From the NCBI GenBank assembly GCA_035518715.1, contig DATIXJ010000019.1, positions 1-62,989 of the forward strand: DNA of 62,989 nt. The letters are read 5' to 3'. Below, in pieces: positions 50,487 to 59,445 of the stretch. The position numbers and the translations under genes were made by a program. Every line of letters starts with the position of its first letter. Positions within the stretch are counted from its first letter, which is position 1. Source of the stretch: DATIXJ01 sp035518715 (GTDB lineage: Bacteria > Bacteroidota > Ignavibacteria > UBA10030 > SZUA-254). The notes below the pieces were generated by a model. It did no database searches. It was not told the origin of the DNA and saw only the letters and a program-made list of their open reading frames with translations.

Positions 50487-51350
50487 TCAGAACAATTGAT
50501 CGATTCTTGCGCGCAGAAGGTGCGCCTTCTTCTTTGCCACGGCATTCGAGAGGCGGGCTTCAGGAAGAATATCGATCGAAGCCGTATCTACCCTGGTCAG
50601 GCACTCTTCGAACAATCCCCGGTTCTGCGTCTGGACCGCGTACGATCGCGCAAGATACACGTACGTCATCAGGAAGTTTCCCTTATTCACCGCCAGGCAC
50701 CGATCGAAATACGAACGTGAACGGGCAGTATCTCCGCCGAGAAGGGAAGGACGGCTGCCGGCGAGTGTACCGAGAAAAAAATACCCGCCGCCGTAGAAGT
50801 ACGACGAATCGTTGTCTGCAACGAATTTCATCATCGCCTCCACTTTCGGCAAGTCGGCGATCGCCGAAGGGTCGGTGAGCGAGAGACCTATCGCGCTCCC
50901 CCAGCCAACTGCCGTCCAGAATACTGCCGGAACATCGCCCCGGGAAAACGTGTGAAGGGCGTTTGAAAACTCGTCGACACTGCGCGACGCTGCGTCGGCG
51001 AATTCCTTGTGGTGAAGGAGAATTTTCATGCCGTATGATTTTCCGCGCAAATAGAGGAGCCGCGCCCGATCTGCACTGTCATCCTCGGCGAACGCGAGCG
51101 CGTAACTCGAGTATCCTTCCGAAGCAAGAAGGAGATAGTGTTCGTTGTCCGGATCGCTTTTCAGGACTGCTTCGAGGAGTTTGAGGTTGGACGCACCGCT
51201 TAGCTCGGCAAGAGCAAGATCCTGTTCTTCGTTCAGAACAGTGAACCCGTTCTCCATAATACCGCCCAGGGAACTTACGGCGATCTGCTGCAGGCATCCC
51301 GAGAGAGGCACTGCCAGAATCGCGGCAAGGAAGATGAGTCCTTTTCGCAT
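50487..51350 (-). CDS. TRAP transporter TatT-like lipoprotein
   Basis: A 287-residue lipoprotein of the TatT family. Lipobox 'VPLSGC' (Cys19) is preceded by a hydrophobic run; ATG 51350 is chosen as the start. The rest is alpha-helical with TPR-like motifs ('NEHYLLLASEGYSSYALAFAEDD', 'DRARLLYLRGKSYGMKILLHH') and the conserved 'VPAVFWTAVGWGSAIGLS'. TatT forms trimers that bind the substrate-binding protein encoded next. It heads a minus-strand run with dctP and the FG-GAP protein. The TatT-DctP pair is well known as TPAT; the permease is missing from this window. Confidence 0.92.
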   Translation of the reverse strand: MRKGLIFLAAILAVPLSGCLQQIAVSSLGGIMENGFTVLNEEQDLALAELSGASNLKLLEAVLKSDPDNEHYLLLASEGYSSYALAFAEDDSADRARLLYLRGKSYGMKILLHHKEFADAASRSVDEFSNALHTFSRGDVPAVFWTAVGWGSAIGLSLTDPSAIADLPKVEAMMKFVADNDSSYFYGGGYFFLGTLAGSRPSLLGGDTARSRSYFDRCLAVNKGNFLMTYVYLARSYAVQTQNRGLFEECLTRVDTASIDILPEARLSNAVAKKKAHLLRARIDQLF

Positions 51351-51452
51351 AGCGCACACGAATATACGAAAACCCCGCAAGAGTAAAAAGGGGGGAGTGC
51401 GGGAGATGGTGAATGGGTAAATTCGAGACTCTTAAAATGTTTTAATTTTTTA

Positions 51453-51480
51453 TTGACAGAGCAAACAATTACCTTAAGGT
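51453..51480 (+). promoter_or_regulatory. candidate -35 element and palindrome upstream of the two-component operon
   Basis: A TTGACA (51453-51458) is followed 12 bases later by the perfect palindrome ACCTTAAGGT (51471-51480), which covers the place where a -10 box would sit (no good -10 is visible; the best is TAAGGT at spacing 16). The palindrome is 28 bases before ATG 51508. It may be an operator for the response regulator itself, in which case the promoter is activator-dependent. Confidence 0.45.
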
Positions 51481-51507
51481 GATTATCAACATCCTGGGGA
51501 TTTGTTC

Positions 51508-52179
51508 ATGAGAATTCTTGTCGTCGAGGACGAAAGGAAAGTGGCGAATTTTCTTCAGCAGGGACTGCAGGAAGAAGGATTCGAAGTCGAGGTCGCGTAC
51601 GATGGAGAGGAAGGATCTCTCAACGTCCAGCAGAAGCAGTTCGATCTCATTCTCCTCGACATCCTGCTGCCGAAGAAAGACGGTGTTACGCTCGTGAAGG
51701 AGATGCGGTCCCGTCAGATCACCACCCCCGTCCTCATGCTGACGGCAAAGAGCTCGATCGACAACCGTGTGGAGGGCTTGGACGCTGGGGCGGACGATTA
51801 TCTTGCAAAGCCCTTTGCCTTCGAAGAGCTTCTTGCACGAATCCGATCCTTGCTGCGGAGGGGTGGTCCGGAAAAAGCCACATCGATCAAAATCGCTGAT
51901 TTACAGCTCGACATGGTCAAACACACCGCCCGCCGGGGTGAGCGCGTCATCGAACTTACCGGCAAGGAGTACGCGCTTCTCGAATACTTCATGAGAAACG
52001 CAAACCGGGTTCTCACGCGTACGCTCATCTCCGAGCATATCTGGAATTACAATTTCGACACCGGGACGAACATTGTTGATGTGTATGTCAATCACCTCCG
52101 GTCGAAGATTGATGAAGGATTCGAGCGGAAACTCCTCCACACCGTGCGGGGAGTCGGGTACATCATGAAAGAAGAGTAA
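51508..52179 (+). CDS. OmpR-family response regulator
   Basis: A 223-residue response regulator. N-terminal receiver with acidic pocket 'VVEDERK', phospho-acceptor Asp51 in 'LLDILLPKKDG', and Lys in 'LTAKSS'; C-terminal winged helix with 'LTGKEYALLEYFMRNANRVLTRTLISEHIWNY'. Among OmpR types it looks closest to the CusR/CopR or PhoB-like branch. The histidine kinase follows after one base. ATG 51508 (M3 of the frame) is preceded by GGGGA at good spacing. Confidence 0.95.
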   Translation: MRILVVEDERKVANFLQQGLQEEGFEVEVAYDGEEGSLNVQQKQFDLILLDILLPKKDGVTLVKEMRSRQITTPVLMLTAKSSIDNRVEGLDAGADDYLAKPFAFEELLARIRSLLRRGGPEKATSIKIADLQLDMVKHTARRGERVIELTGKEYALLEYFMRNANRVLTRTLISEHIWNYNFDTGTNIVDVYVNHLRSKIDEGFERKLLHTVRGVGYIMKEE

Positions 52180-52180
52180 A

Positions 52181-53692
52181 ATGTTCCGTCCCTTCCGATC
52201 GATCCGCGCGAAGCTGACTCTTTGGTACACATTCATTTTCCTCCTGACGCTGGTTGCATTCGGACTCATTTCCTATACATATTCCAGTCAGCAACTTTCC
52301 AATAATCTGGACCGTTCACTCCAGAATGAAGTCCGGTGGGTGAAGAACTTTATCGAGGGCAAGCTCAAGATTGCCAAGCCCAGTCAGCGGTTTGCGCGCA
52401 AGAAGGGCGAATCGCCTCCATCCGGCGGTATTGATACGTCGCTGGCAAGCCAGGAGGCAAGCGAGTCCGACGAGCTCCTCTGGAATCAGATTTATGAACA
52501 CGCCCTCGTCAATCCGAAGAAAACGATCATCGAGGTCACCAGCATCAAATGGGGGGCGATCGTCTTCCGCTCGTTTCCCGTCGAGGTCGAGTCGCTCGGG
52601 ATCGGTGAAATACCTTTGAACACGATCAAGATCCAGACCGTCAACGATCCGAAGGGAACAGATCTGCGTGTCGCAGCAACGCGAACGAGTGATCTCGACA
52701 TTTATGTGGCCTATCCGCTTTCCGAACTCCGTGAGGTTCTCGACGATCTCTACGCGATCTTTCTTGTCCTCATCCCTGTCATGGTGACAATCTCGGTGGG
52801 AGGTGGATGGTGGCTGGCAAACAAATCACTGAAGCCGGTCGATGAAATCACGCGGACTGCGAAGGAAATTACTGCACAAAACCTCGACCGGAAGATCCCC
52901 GAGCGACCGGTTAACGATGAGTTCGGGCGGCTCGTCTCAACATTTAACGAGATGATCCTGCGGCTGAGAAATTCTTTTGACCAGATCCGGCAGTTCTCCG
53001 GAGACGCATCCCATGAACTCCGGACACCGCTGACCATCATGCGCGGGGAAGTCGAACTTGCCCTCCGGAGACCAAAGGATCCGGATGAATACCGACGGGT
53101 GCTTGTCAGCAACCTCGAGGAAATTCAGCGCCTCTCGCGAATCGTCGACAACCTTCTCACCTTGTCGAAAGCTGAATTTGGACGCGGCGAAATTCTCATG
53201 ATGGAACAGGTCAATCTTCACGATCTGGTCAGCGAACTCTATGAGGATTGTGAAGTAATTGCTACGAAAAAGAATATCGCACTTCAACTGACGAAGAATG
53301 AGGACGTCATCATTCCCGGAGACCGCATCAAACTCCGGCAGCTCCTGATGAACCTTGTCGACAACGCCATCAAGTATACTCCTGAGGGGGGCAGGATCAC
53401 GCTGATCTCGGAGCGTCAGAATGGTAATGCGGTGATCAGGGTAAACGATACCGGCATCGGAATCCCCAAGGAGGAACAGCGAAATATCTTCGACAGATTT
53501 TACCGTGTTGATAAGGCGCGATCACGGGAACTGGGAGGAAGTGGCCTCGGTCTCTCAATTGCGAAATGGATCGCGGAGCTGCATCGAGGGCGAATTGAAG
53601 TGGAAAGCGAGCCCGCTCGCGGGAGCAAGTTTACCGTGACGCTTCCGCTCCAGACCGAAAGCGCTGAGAGCCGTGCCGGGCGAGTTGCTTAA
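52181..53692 (+). CDS. membrane sensor histidine kinase of the two-component pair
   Basis: A 503-residue kinase: helix 1 (about residues 10-30), an extracytoplasmic loop of about 155 residues, helix 2 ('LYAIFLVLIPVMVTISVGGGWWL'), HAMP ('SLKPVDEITRTAKEITAQNLDRKIP'), H-box 'DASHELRTPLTIMRGEVELA', N-box 'LMNLVDNAIKYTP', G1 'DTGIGIPKEE' and G2 'GGSGLGLSIAKWI'. The arrangement is like CusS/copper or heavy-metal sensors, but the signal is not clear. Its last 4 bases overlap the convergent propeller/barrel gene. Confidence 0.94.
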   Translation: MFRPFRSIRAKLTLWYTFIFLLTLVAFGLISYTYSSQQLSNNLDRSLQNEVRWVKNFIEGKLKIAKPSQRFARKKGESPPSGGIDTSLASQEASESDELLWNQIYEHALVNPKKTIIEVTSIKWGAIVFRSFPVEVESLGIGEIPLNTIKIQTVNDPKGTDLRVAATRTSDLDIYVAYPLSELREVLDDLYAIFLVLIPVMVTISVGGGWWLANKSLKPVDEITRTAKEITAQNLDRKIPERPVNDEFGRLVSTFNEMILRLRNSFDQIRQFSGDASHELRTPLTIMRGEVELALRRPKDPDEYRRVLVSNLEEIQRLSRIVDNLLTLSKAEFGRGEILMMEQVNLHDLVSELYEDCEVIATKKNIALQLTKNEDVIIPGDRIKLRQLLMNLVDNAIKYTPEGGRITLISERQNGNAVIRVNDTGIGIPKEEQRNIFDRFYRVDKARSRELGGSGLGLSIAKWIAELHRGRIEVESEPARGSKFTVTLPLQTESAESRAGRVA

Positions 53693-56600
53693 ATGTCCTC
53701 GCCGACGGAGAAGTAGTATTTCGGTGTTGATGTCTGCTGGAGATCGAACGACCAGGCGACATCGAGTTTAAGAAGGAAGCCGAGGAAAACCATCCGGACC
53801 CCGTAACCCGTTCCCGCCAGAAGATCGCGCATATACACTCCGTCTGCGTCGCGATCAAAGAGCTTGACATCTCTTCCCAGCGTCCAGGTGCTTCCCATGT
53901 CGAGAAAGATCACGCCGCCGAGACTCTGGAAAAATACGGGTAATGGCCCTGCCGAAAAATATCCCGCAAAAGGAAATCGCAGCTCAAGGTTCATGAGCCC
54001 GTATTTTGTTCCAAGCCGTGCATTGTAATCGTAGCCCCGAAGGGGGATACCAGCCGTCAGGAATACAAAATCTTCGGGCTTGTCGATGGGGATCCGGTTG
54101 TTCGAAAACTCCCGGTTGATCCAGTTGTCGACACCGCCGATGATGAACCGCTGAGGATCCTCGCCAAAGCTCCCGCCGCCCGCAAGCCGCACCACAAATG
54201 CATAATTCCTCCAGAGCCGGAAGTAATTCCGATAATCCAGTAATACGGAATAGAATCCAAGCGACTGGCTGCCGAGCTTTGGGCTTCCCATCAGCGTGAT
54301 ATTATATCTGTTGCCGTTGGCTGGTGCCGTGATTCCCCATAAACTGTTATCGTGCACATAACTGACCGATGGAACAATTACAGTCCGCTGCTCCGAAGGC
54401 GCAAAAGAATCATCCATATTGTCTTTTGCAATGTTGTACCACGATAATGAAAAATCGAGCCTGTTGAATTTGTCGAGAGGATAGAGACCGATTCCCGTGA
54501 GGCCGTAATTTGTAAAGCGGTAGAGCGTGTCGGAATTTCCCGTCGGATCGCTGAGGAGAAGGAACCGCGCGCTGTGAAAAATTTGTATGCCGAGGTCAAG
54601 CCGCTTGGGAAGATAGAAATATGCGAGGGCGTAATCGCTGTTCTTCAGATCGAAGAGAAGATTCGTGAGGATATAAAACTGGTGGTTTCCCAGCATATCG
54701 CTGAACGCCATTTCCGTTGTCCCCATCACGCCGTAATACGTATTGTATCCCGCATTCCCGTAGACGATATCGGGAGAGAAGTTCAGCTTGTACTTGTTGA
54801 CCTTGTAATTTCCGTTCTCATCCAGATTATTTGTTACCCTCAGCTTCGAGGAATCGGTGTGCTGTTCGGGGCGGTCCCGGAAGTTGTCGCTGAACACGTA
54901 ATTCCGGAGATCGATCTTCACTTCACTGCTGTACTGTGCCGACGTGTCCTCTTTCGAGGTCTTGATGACGACGTCGTTGGAAAATGAAATACTGTCTTTC
55001 TTGGCAAACAGGGTATCGGGCCGTCGGGTCTGAAGCGACCGCTTGATAAATCCCGTCGGCTCCAGTGTGGCGGGCTTTCCTTCCCTGTCCAGTGGATTAT
55101 GCATGAGGAAGAGGTCAAAACCGGCATTGTTGAGAGAGTTGAACGCAAGCTTGCTTCCGTCACGGCTGAGTGACAACTGGTAAACACCGCTCAGGGAGTT
55201 GGTCTGAGGATAAATGGTGTTGCTGTCGAGATCCTTCATGTAAATATTGTTGATCCCGTTCATATCGGAAATGAAGAGGAGGTGCTTCCCGTCGGGCGTT
55301 GCCACCGGCGAGGTTTCATCGCTTGAAGGAAGATCCGTGACTCGTGTGATGATCTGTGTAGCGACATCGATCCGGTACAGATCCAGTTGATGGAAATCGT
55401 AGTGCTGCATCTTGAAATCCGCCGGAACCGCCTTCGGATCGAGATTCGATCCCCGGTCCGATGCGAAATAGATGCTCTTGCCGTCGGGCGACCATGCCGG
55501 ATCGGCATCGCTGAAGACATCTTCGGTAAGATTCTTCAGTTGTTTGGTATCGATGTCATACGTGTAGATATCCGACCTTCCGTTCAGCGTGCCGACAAAA
55601 GCGAGCGTACCGTTGTGACCGGGATCGGCGACCGGTGACCAAGCAACCGAGAAGATCCCGTCAAGCCCGAGCTCGATTTTCTGTTCATCGCCTGAATTCA
55701 CATCCATAATAATGATAGCGTCCTTCTCACCGGTCTTCGTGGCAAGAGCGAGGCGCTTGCTGTCTGGTGACCATGCCATTCCGGGCGTGAGGAGATGGAG
55801 CTCCTCGAAATCAGCAGTGCGCTGACCATTGACGAGTTTTTTCTCGATCGACCCGTCCGCCGCGTTCATGATGAAGACATCAAAATAATCGTCCCTGTTG
55901 GAAATGAACGCGATCCGGTCTCCCTGCGGTGAAATGGATGGGCTGGTATTATAGAAGCTGCCGTCCTTTGTATGATCGGTGAGCCGTTTGGCAAAATCTG
56001 CCGGCTCCTGGCGCTTCGCGATATCCGGCCAGTAGAGAACCTTCTGTTCCTTCAGCCACCGGTCCGATAATTCCGGTATGCTCAAGCCGATGGCGGCACG
56101 AAATCCCTGATCAACGCTGCGGGTGCCTCTGATGCGCGTGAGAATTTCCGAGATCTTCTGGTCTCCGTACTTTGTTGCGATGTAATTCCATACCGACTGC
56201 CCGCCGCGGTAGGCGAAATATCCGCCAAGCCGTTCGATCGGCGGAAGATATTCGTGGATCGTTGCATCACGAAGGAACATATCAGAATCCGTTTCCCATT
56301 TCAGTGCCTCGTATTCCGCAAGTCCCTCGTTGAACCAGAGCGGAAGCTGGAGCGTGATGTTGTTCGTGATGATCGACTGAATTGAGCCGCCGTAGAACAT
56401 ATCGTTGACGACGGCATGAACGAGTTCGTGGTGAATGACATGGCGGAATTTCTTGTAGTCCCCCTCAAAGGGGAGGACCATGCGGTTCTTGAAGAGCTCC
56501 GTGACGCCGCCGATGCCTTCTTCGAGATACGAGTTGACGACGTTGGTCTGCTGGAAATCGTTGTGGGAATTGTAAATGACGATGGAGACGCGGTTGTTGA

Positions 56601-56847
56601 GCTGGTAGCGGAACGATTTGCTGATCAGAACATACGCCGATTCAGCGGCATCCGCGGTGAAATCTGCCAGATATTCCCCGCCGTTCGTGAAGTAGACATC
56701 AAAGTGGCTCGACTGGATGAACGACCAGTCGAACGTCGTGTATTGCACCTTGTTCTGTCCAAACTCGGTTTCCTGGGAGAGCGCGGGGGAAACGTACGCG
56801 GCACTGCAAAAAGCTGCGGCGACTATCAAGATGACAAATGAACGCAT
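53689..56847 (-). CDS. metallopeptidase-propeller-barrel fusion, outer-membrane protein
   Basis: A 1052-residue protein. Signal peptide (about 1-24); an N-terminal MA-like metallopeptidase domain with 'HHELVH' (His140, Glu141, His144) and a downstream 'WFNEGLAEYE' (Glu174), the gluzincin layout; a central TolB/WD40-type propeller (about residues 290-620) with PD40 motifs 'YNTSPSISPQGDRIAFISNRDDYFDVF', 'SDADPAWSPDGKSIYFASDRG' and 'SDETSPVATPDGKHLLFISDMNG'; and a C-terminal BamA/surface-antigen-like beta-barrel (about 700-1052). It is likely an outer-membrane protein with periplasmic or surface peptidase activity; the target is unknown. Confidence 0.85.
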   Translation of the reverse strand: MRSFVILIVAAAFCSAAYVSPALSQETEFGQNKVQYTTFDWSFIQSSHFDVYFTNGGEYLADFTADAAESAYVLISKSFRYQLNNRVSIVIYNSHNDFQQTNVVNSYLEEGIGGVTELFKNRMVLPFEGDYKKFRHVIHHELVHAVVNDMFYGGSIQSIITNNITLQLPLWFNEGLAEYEALKWETDSDMFLRDATIHEYLPPIERLGGYFAYRGGQSVWNYIATKYGDQKISEILTRIRGTRSVDQGFRAAIGLSIPELSDRWLKEQKVLYWPDIAKRQEPADFAKRLTDHTKDGSFYNTSPSISPQGDRIAFISNRDDYFDVFIMNAADGSIEKKLVNGQRTADFEELHLLTPGMAWSPDSKRLALATKTGEKDAIIIMDVNSGDEQKIELGLDGIFSVAWSPVADPGHNGTLAFVGTLNGRSDIYTYDIDTKQLKNLTEDVFSDADPAWSPDGKSIYFASDRGSNLDPKAVPADFKMQHYDFHQLDLYRIDVATQIITRVTDLPSSDETSPVATPDGKHLLFISDMNGINNIYMKDLDSNTIYPQTNSLSGVYQLSLSRDGSKLAFNSLNNAGFDLFLMHNPLDREGKPATLEPTGFIKRSLQTRRPDTLFAKKDSISFSNDVVIKTSKEDTSAQYSSEVKIDLRNYVFSDNFRDRPEQHTDSSKLRVTNNLDENGNYKVNKYKLNFSPDIVYGNAGYNTYYGVMGTTEMAFSDMLGNHQFYILTNLLFDLKNSDYALAYFYLPKRLDLGIQIFHSARFLLLSDPTGNSDTLYRFTNYGLTGIGLYPLDKFNRLDFSLSWYNIAKDNMDDSFAPSEQRTVIVPSVSYVHDNSLWGITAPANGNRYNITLMGSPKLGSQSLGFYSVLLDYRNYFRLWRNYAFVVRLAGGGSFGEDPQRFIIGGVDNWINREFSNNRIPIDKPEDFVFLTAGIPLRGYDYNARLGTKYGLMNLELRFPFAGYFSAGPLPVFFQSLGGVIFLDMGSTWTLGRDVKLFDRDADGVYMRDLLAGTGYGVRMVFLGFLLKLDVAWSFDLQQTSTPKYYFSVGEDI

Positions 56848-56871
56848 GAACCTATCCTTATACCTTAAATC

Positions 56872-56900
56872 AAATTACAAAACCGGTCGTGTAAATGCAA
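56872..56900 (-). promoter_or_regulatory. candidate promoter of fusion gene
   Basis: On the minus strand, TTGCAT (56900-56895), a 17-base spacer and TAATTT (56877-56872), 25 bases before the ATG at 56847. Confidence 0.48.
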
Positions 56901-56990
56901 TACATCCACAAAATTTGCGGGAATCACTATAAATCAGAACACGAAGAATGTCAGGTTTGTCGCGTGGCCTGGGGTCAACGTTCGAGCCGG

Positions 56991-57866
56991 TTACGAGAGC
57001 GGTGGTTTGTCGGAAACGGTATCCGATCGGAGAGAAAGCTGAATGTCCTGCGGCTGAAGCACCTCGTTCATGGAGCCGGTCCTGTACCCCTGCAGATCGA
57101 GCGTCACATACGTGAACCCGAGACTCTTGAGATGCTCAAGGATTTTGGAGCGAAGCTGCTCGTCGAGCAGGCGCGGAATTTCCGACGCGCCGACTTCGAT
57201 GCGCGCGGTCTTGTCGTCATGGTGGCGAACCCGGAATTCACGAAAGCCGAGCACGCGGAAGAGGGTCTCTGCTGCGTCAATTTTCGAAAGTGCTTCCCGC
57301 GTAATCCCGAAGCCGTACGGAAAGCGTGAGGAAAGGCATGCGAATGATCCCTTGTTCCAGATGGGAATGCCGAGTTCCCGCGAGATTTCCCGGACATCGG
57401 CTTTACTGAGTTCCGCCTCGAGCAGAGGAGATCGCACCTGTTGCTCGCTTTTTGCTTTCATGCCCGGGCGAAAATCCTTCAGATCGTCGGTGATAGTCCC
57501 GTCAGCGATCCACCGGATCCCCTGCTCGGTTGCGATGCCCTGGAGTTTCGAGAAAAGTTCCGTCTTGCAGTAATAGCACCGGTCGGCGGGGTTCTCCGTG
57601 AACTTGAGATTGTCCGTTTCCTCGGTGCGGACTTCCATAAACCGCGCGCCGAATTCCTTTGCGAGCCGGACGGCTTCTTTGTATTCTTCGGTGGGGTAGG
57701 TTTCCGATTTTCCGATCACCGCCAGGGCGCTCGTACCGAGAACGTCAACGGCAACCTTGAGGAGAAGAGTGCTGTCGACGCCCCCAGAATATCCGATGAC
57801 GACGCTGCCGAGGTCGCGGAGGATGGACTGGAGGTGCCGGTATTTGGAGTCGAGTTCCGGTTTCAT
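56991..57866 (-). CDS. larE: ATP-dependent sulfur transferase LarE
   Basis: A 291-residue LarE, PP-loop ATPase that adenylates the pincer precursor and provides sulfur for nickel-pincer nucleotide cofactor synthesis. PP-loop 'GYSGGVDSTLL' (residues 25-35); 'DRCYYCKTELF' (Cys97, Cys100); sacrificial cysteine region 'SFACLSSRFPYG' (Cys177). Length is usual. LarB and LarC are not nearby, so the cofactor genes must lie elsewhere, or LarE serves another thiolation. Starts at ATG 57866, just after a terminator; ends 144 bases from the start of the fusion gene. Confidence 0.93.
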   Translation of the reverse strand: MKPELDSKYRHLQSILRDLGSVVIGYSGGVDSTLLLKVAVDVLGTSALAVIGKSETYPTEEYKEAVRLAKEFGARFMEVRTEETDNLKFTENPADRCYYCKTELFSKLQGIATEQGIRWIADGTITDDLKDFRPGMKAKSEQQVRSPLLEAELSKADVREISRELGIPIWNKGSFACLSSRFPYGFGITREALSKIDAAETLFRVLGFREFRVRHHDDKTARIEVGASEIPRLLDEQLRSKILEHLKSLGFTYVTLDLQGYRTGSMNEVLQPQDIQLSLRSDTVSDKPPLS

Positions 57867-57904
57867 AAAAACAAAAGCGATACCGTTGATGTGCGGTATC
57901 GCTT
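57867..57904 (-). terminator. intrinsic terminator between TPR gene and larE
   Basis: Perfect 11-base inverted repeat AAGCGATACCG (57875-57885) / CGGTATCGCTT (57894-57904), loop of 8. On the minus strand it is followed by TTTGTTTTTA. It closes the TPR gene ending at 57924 and directly abuts the larE start codon. Confidence 0.82.
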
Positions 57905-57923
57905 GTAAGGTACGAAAGAGCTC

Positions 57924-59348
57924 TTATTTTTCCAAGAGGCTCGTGAATTCCTTCACCGAGCGGACTCCGGGAAATTCCTTCTCAAACGTTTTCCGTTTGT
58001 CGGGATCAAGGCGGAATGAAGTCTTGAGCGATTCGAGTGCATCAAAGGTCTTGCGCAGGAGGAAAAGCACCTTCGCTCTGCTGTAATACGGATCCGCCCA
58101 CTTCGGCTGGAGCTCGATACATTTGTTGAAGGCCTTAAGAGACTCGCGGAAATATCCGTATTCGAGGAGCGTTTCACCGAGATCATACCATGCCTCGGTA
58201 TTCGAGGGATCGAACTTCACCGCCATCCTGTAGCTGTAGAGCGCCTCGCGCCACTTGCCGAGGTTGTACGCGGCATCCGCCTTTGCGTGCCAGAGCTCCG
58301 GATAATCCTTGCAGAGAGCGAGGGCGCGGTTGTAATCATTGTAGGCCTTCCGGTACTGCTCGAGCGAATCGTGACAACTTCCCCTGCCGAAATACGATTC
58401 GTAATGATTCGCGTCGTAGCGAAGCGCCTGGGTGAAACACTTGATTGCTTCCTTGAACATCCCCAGCTCTTCATACGCGTTCCCCATATTGTGCCAGGCG
58501 GGAACGTCTCGCTCATCAATTCGCAGCGTCAGCTTGTAGCATTCGACGGAATCATAGAGACGGCCCATATTTGCGAACGTATTTCCCTTATTGTACAGCG
58601 CTGCGGCGAAATCCTCCTTGATGGCGAGAGCCATGTCATAGCTTTCAATGGCCTTCGGGTACTGGCTCATCCTGTTGAGCACAATGCCGCGGTTGTACCA
58701 CGCGTTATAATTGTACGGGTCGAGATCAAGGTGCCGGTCGTAACAGGCAAGGGCATCGCTCATACGGTCCATGCAGTCGTTACAGAACCCCATCTCGTAC
58801 CATGCTTCCTTGTGCTGCGGATTGCCGTCCAAAATAAACCGGAAAATTTTTGCCGCATCCTCGAAACGGTCCATGCGTTCGTAGGTGAGGGCCTTGCTGA
58901 AGAGCGCATCATCGTTCGATCCGTCAACCTCGAGGGCCTTGTCGTAACACTGGAGGGCCTCTTCGTATCGGGCGAGAGCATCCAGTGTGCATCCCCGGCT
59001 GATAAGAAGATCGAGATCCACCGGATTCAGCTGAAGTGCACGGTCGAAACACTCGAGCGCTTCTTCGTGCCGTTGAAGACTGTTGAGAATGGAACCTTTC
59101 TTCTGCCAGGTGTCGGCGCTGAAGGGCACATACTCCAGGAGGAGTGTGATGAAATGGAGCGCTTCTTCGTAACGTTCGTGGTCGAAATAAAATGCGACGA
59201 TTTCCTCCAGAACCTCAATATTGGTGGAACCTCCGCCGCTGTCGTGCAGGCGATCTTTGAGTTTCTTGATCTCTTCCTCGAACCGTTCGCGGTTATCGCT
59301 CTGTCCGTCCGGCTCGTCGTCAAGATTATCGTACTCTAAATTGCTCAT
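57924..59348 (-). CDS. large cytoplasmic TPR-repeat protein
   Basis: A 474-residue protein without a signal peptide, acidic N-terminus, then about eleven TPR motifs in sequence (e.g. 'AWYNRGIVLNRMSQYPKAIESYDMALAI', 'AWHNMGNAYEELGMFKEAIKCFTQAL', 'AWYDLGETLLEYGYFRESLKAFNKCIEL'). ATG 59348 is chosen; a longer frame to 59414 would cover the promoter. It is a scaffold-type protein of unknown partner. Monocistronic with a clear promoter and terminator. Confidence 0.9.
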   Translation of the reverse strand: MSNLEYDNLDDEPDGQSDNRERFEEEIKKLKDRLHDSGGGSTNIEVLEEIVAFYFDHERYEEALHFITLLLEYVPFSADTWQKKGSILNSLQRHEEALECFDRALQLNPVDLDLLISRGCTLDALARYEEALQCYDKALEVDGSNDDALFSKALTYERMDRFEDAAKIFRFILDGNPQHKEAWYEMGFCNDCMDRMSDALACYDRHLDLDPYNYNAWYNRGIVLNRMSQYPKAIESYDMALAIKEDFAAALYNKGNTFANMGRLYDSVECYKLTLRIDERDVPAWHNMGNAYEELGMFKEAIKCFTQALRYDANHYESYFGRGSCHDSLEQYRKAYNDYNRALALCKDYPELWHAKADAAYNLGKWREALYSYRMAVKFDPSNTEAWYDLGETLLEYGYFRESLKAFNKCIELQPKWADPYYSRAKVLFLLRKTFDALESLKTSFRLDPDKRKTFEKEFPGVRSVKEFTSLLEK

Positions 59349-59384
59349 GCGCGCTGTGTGGTGAATGAAAAGTGGTCTTGAATG

Positions 59385-59414
59385 AATATAAATAAAAAGG
59401 AAAGCTGAAGTCAA
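59385..59414 (-). promoter_or_regulatory. promoter of TPR gene
   Basis: On the minus strand, TTGACT (59414-59409), an 18-base spacer and TATATT (59390-59385), 37 bases before ATG 59348. Confidence 0.6.
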
Positions 59415-59445
59415 GTAACTCGTATGAACGCACGAGTAAAATCCG

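Noticed and set aside
58287..59339. 350-codon plus-strand frame
   Set aside because: Antisense to the TPR gene; its apparent repeats are the complement of the TPR repeats.
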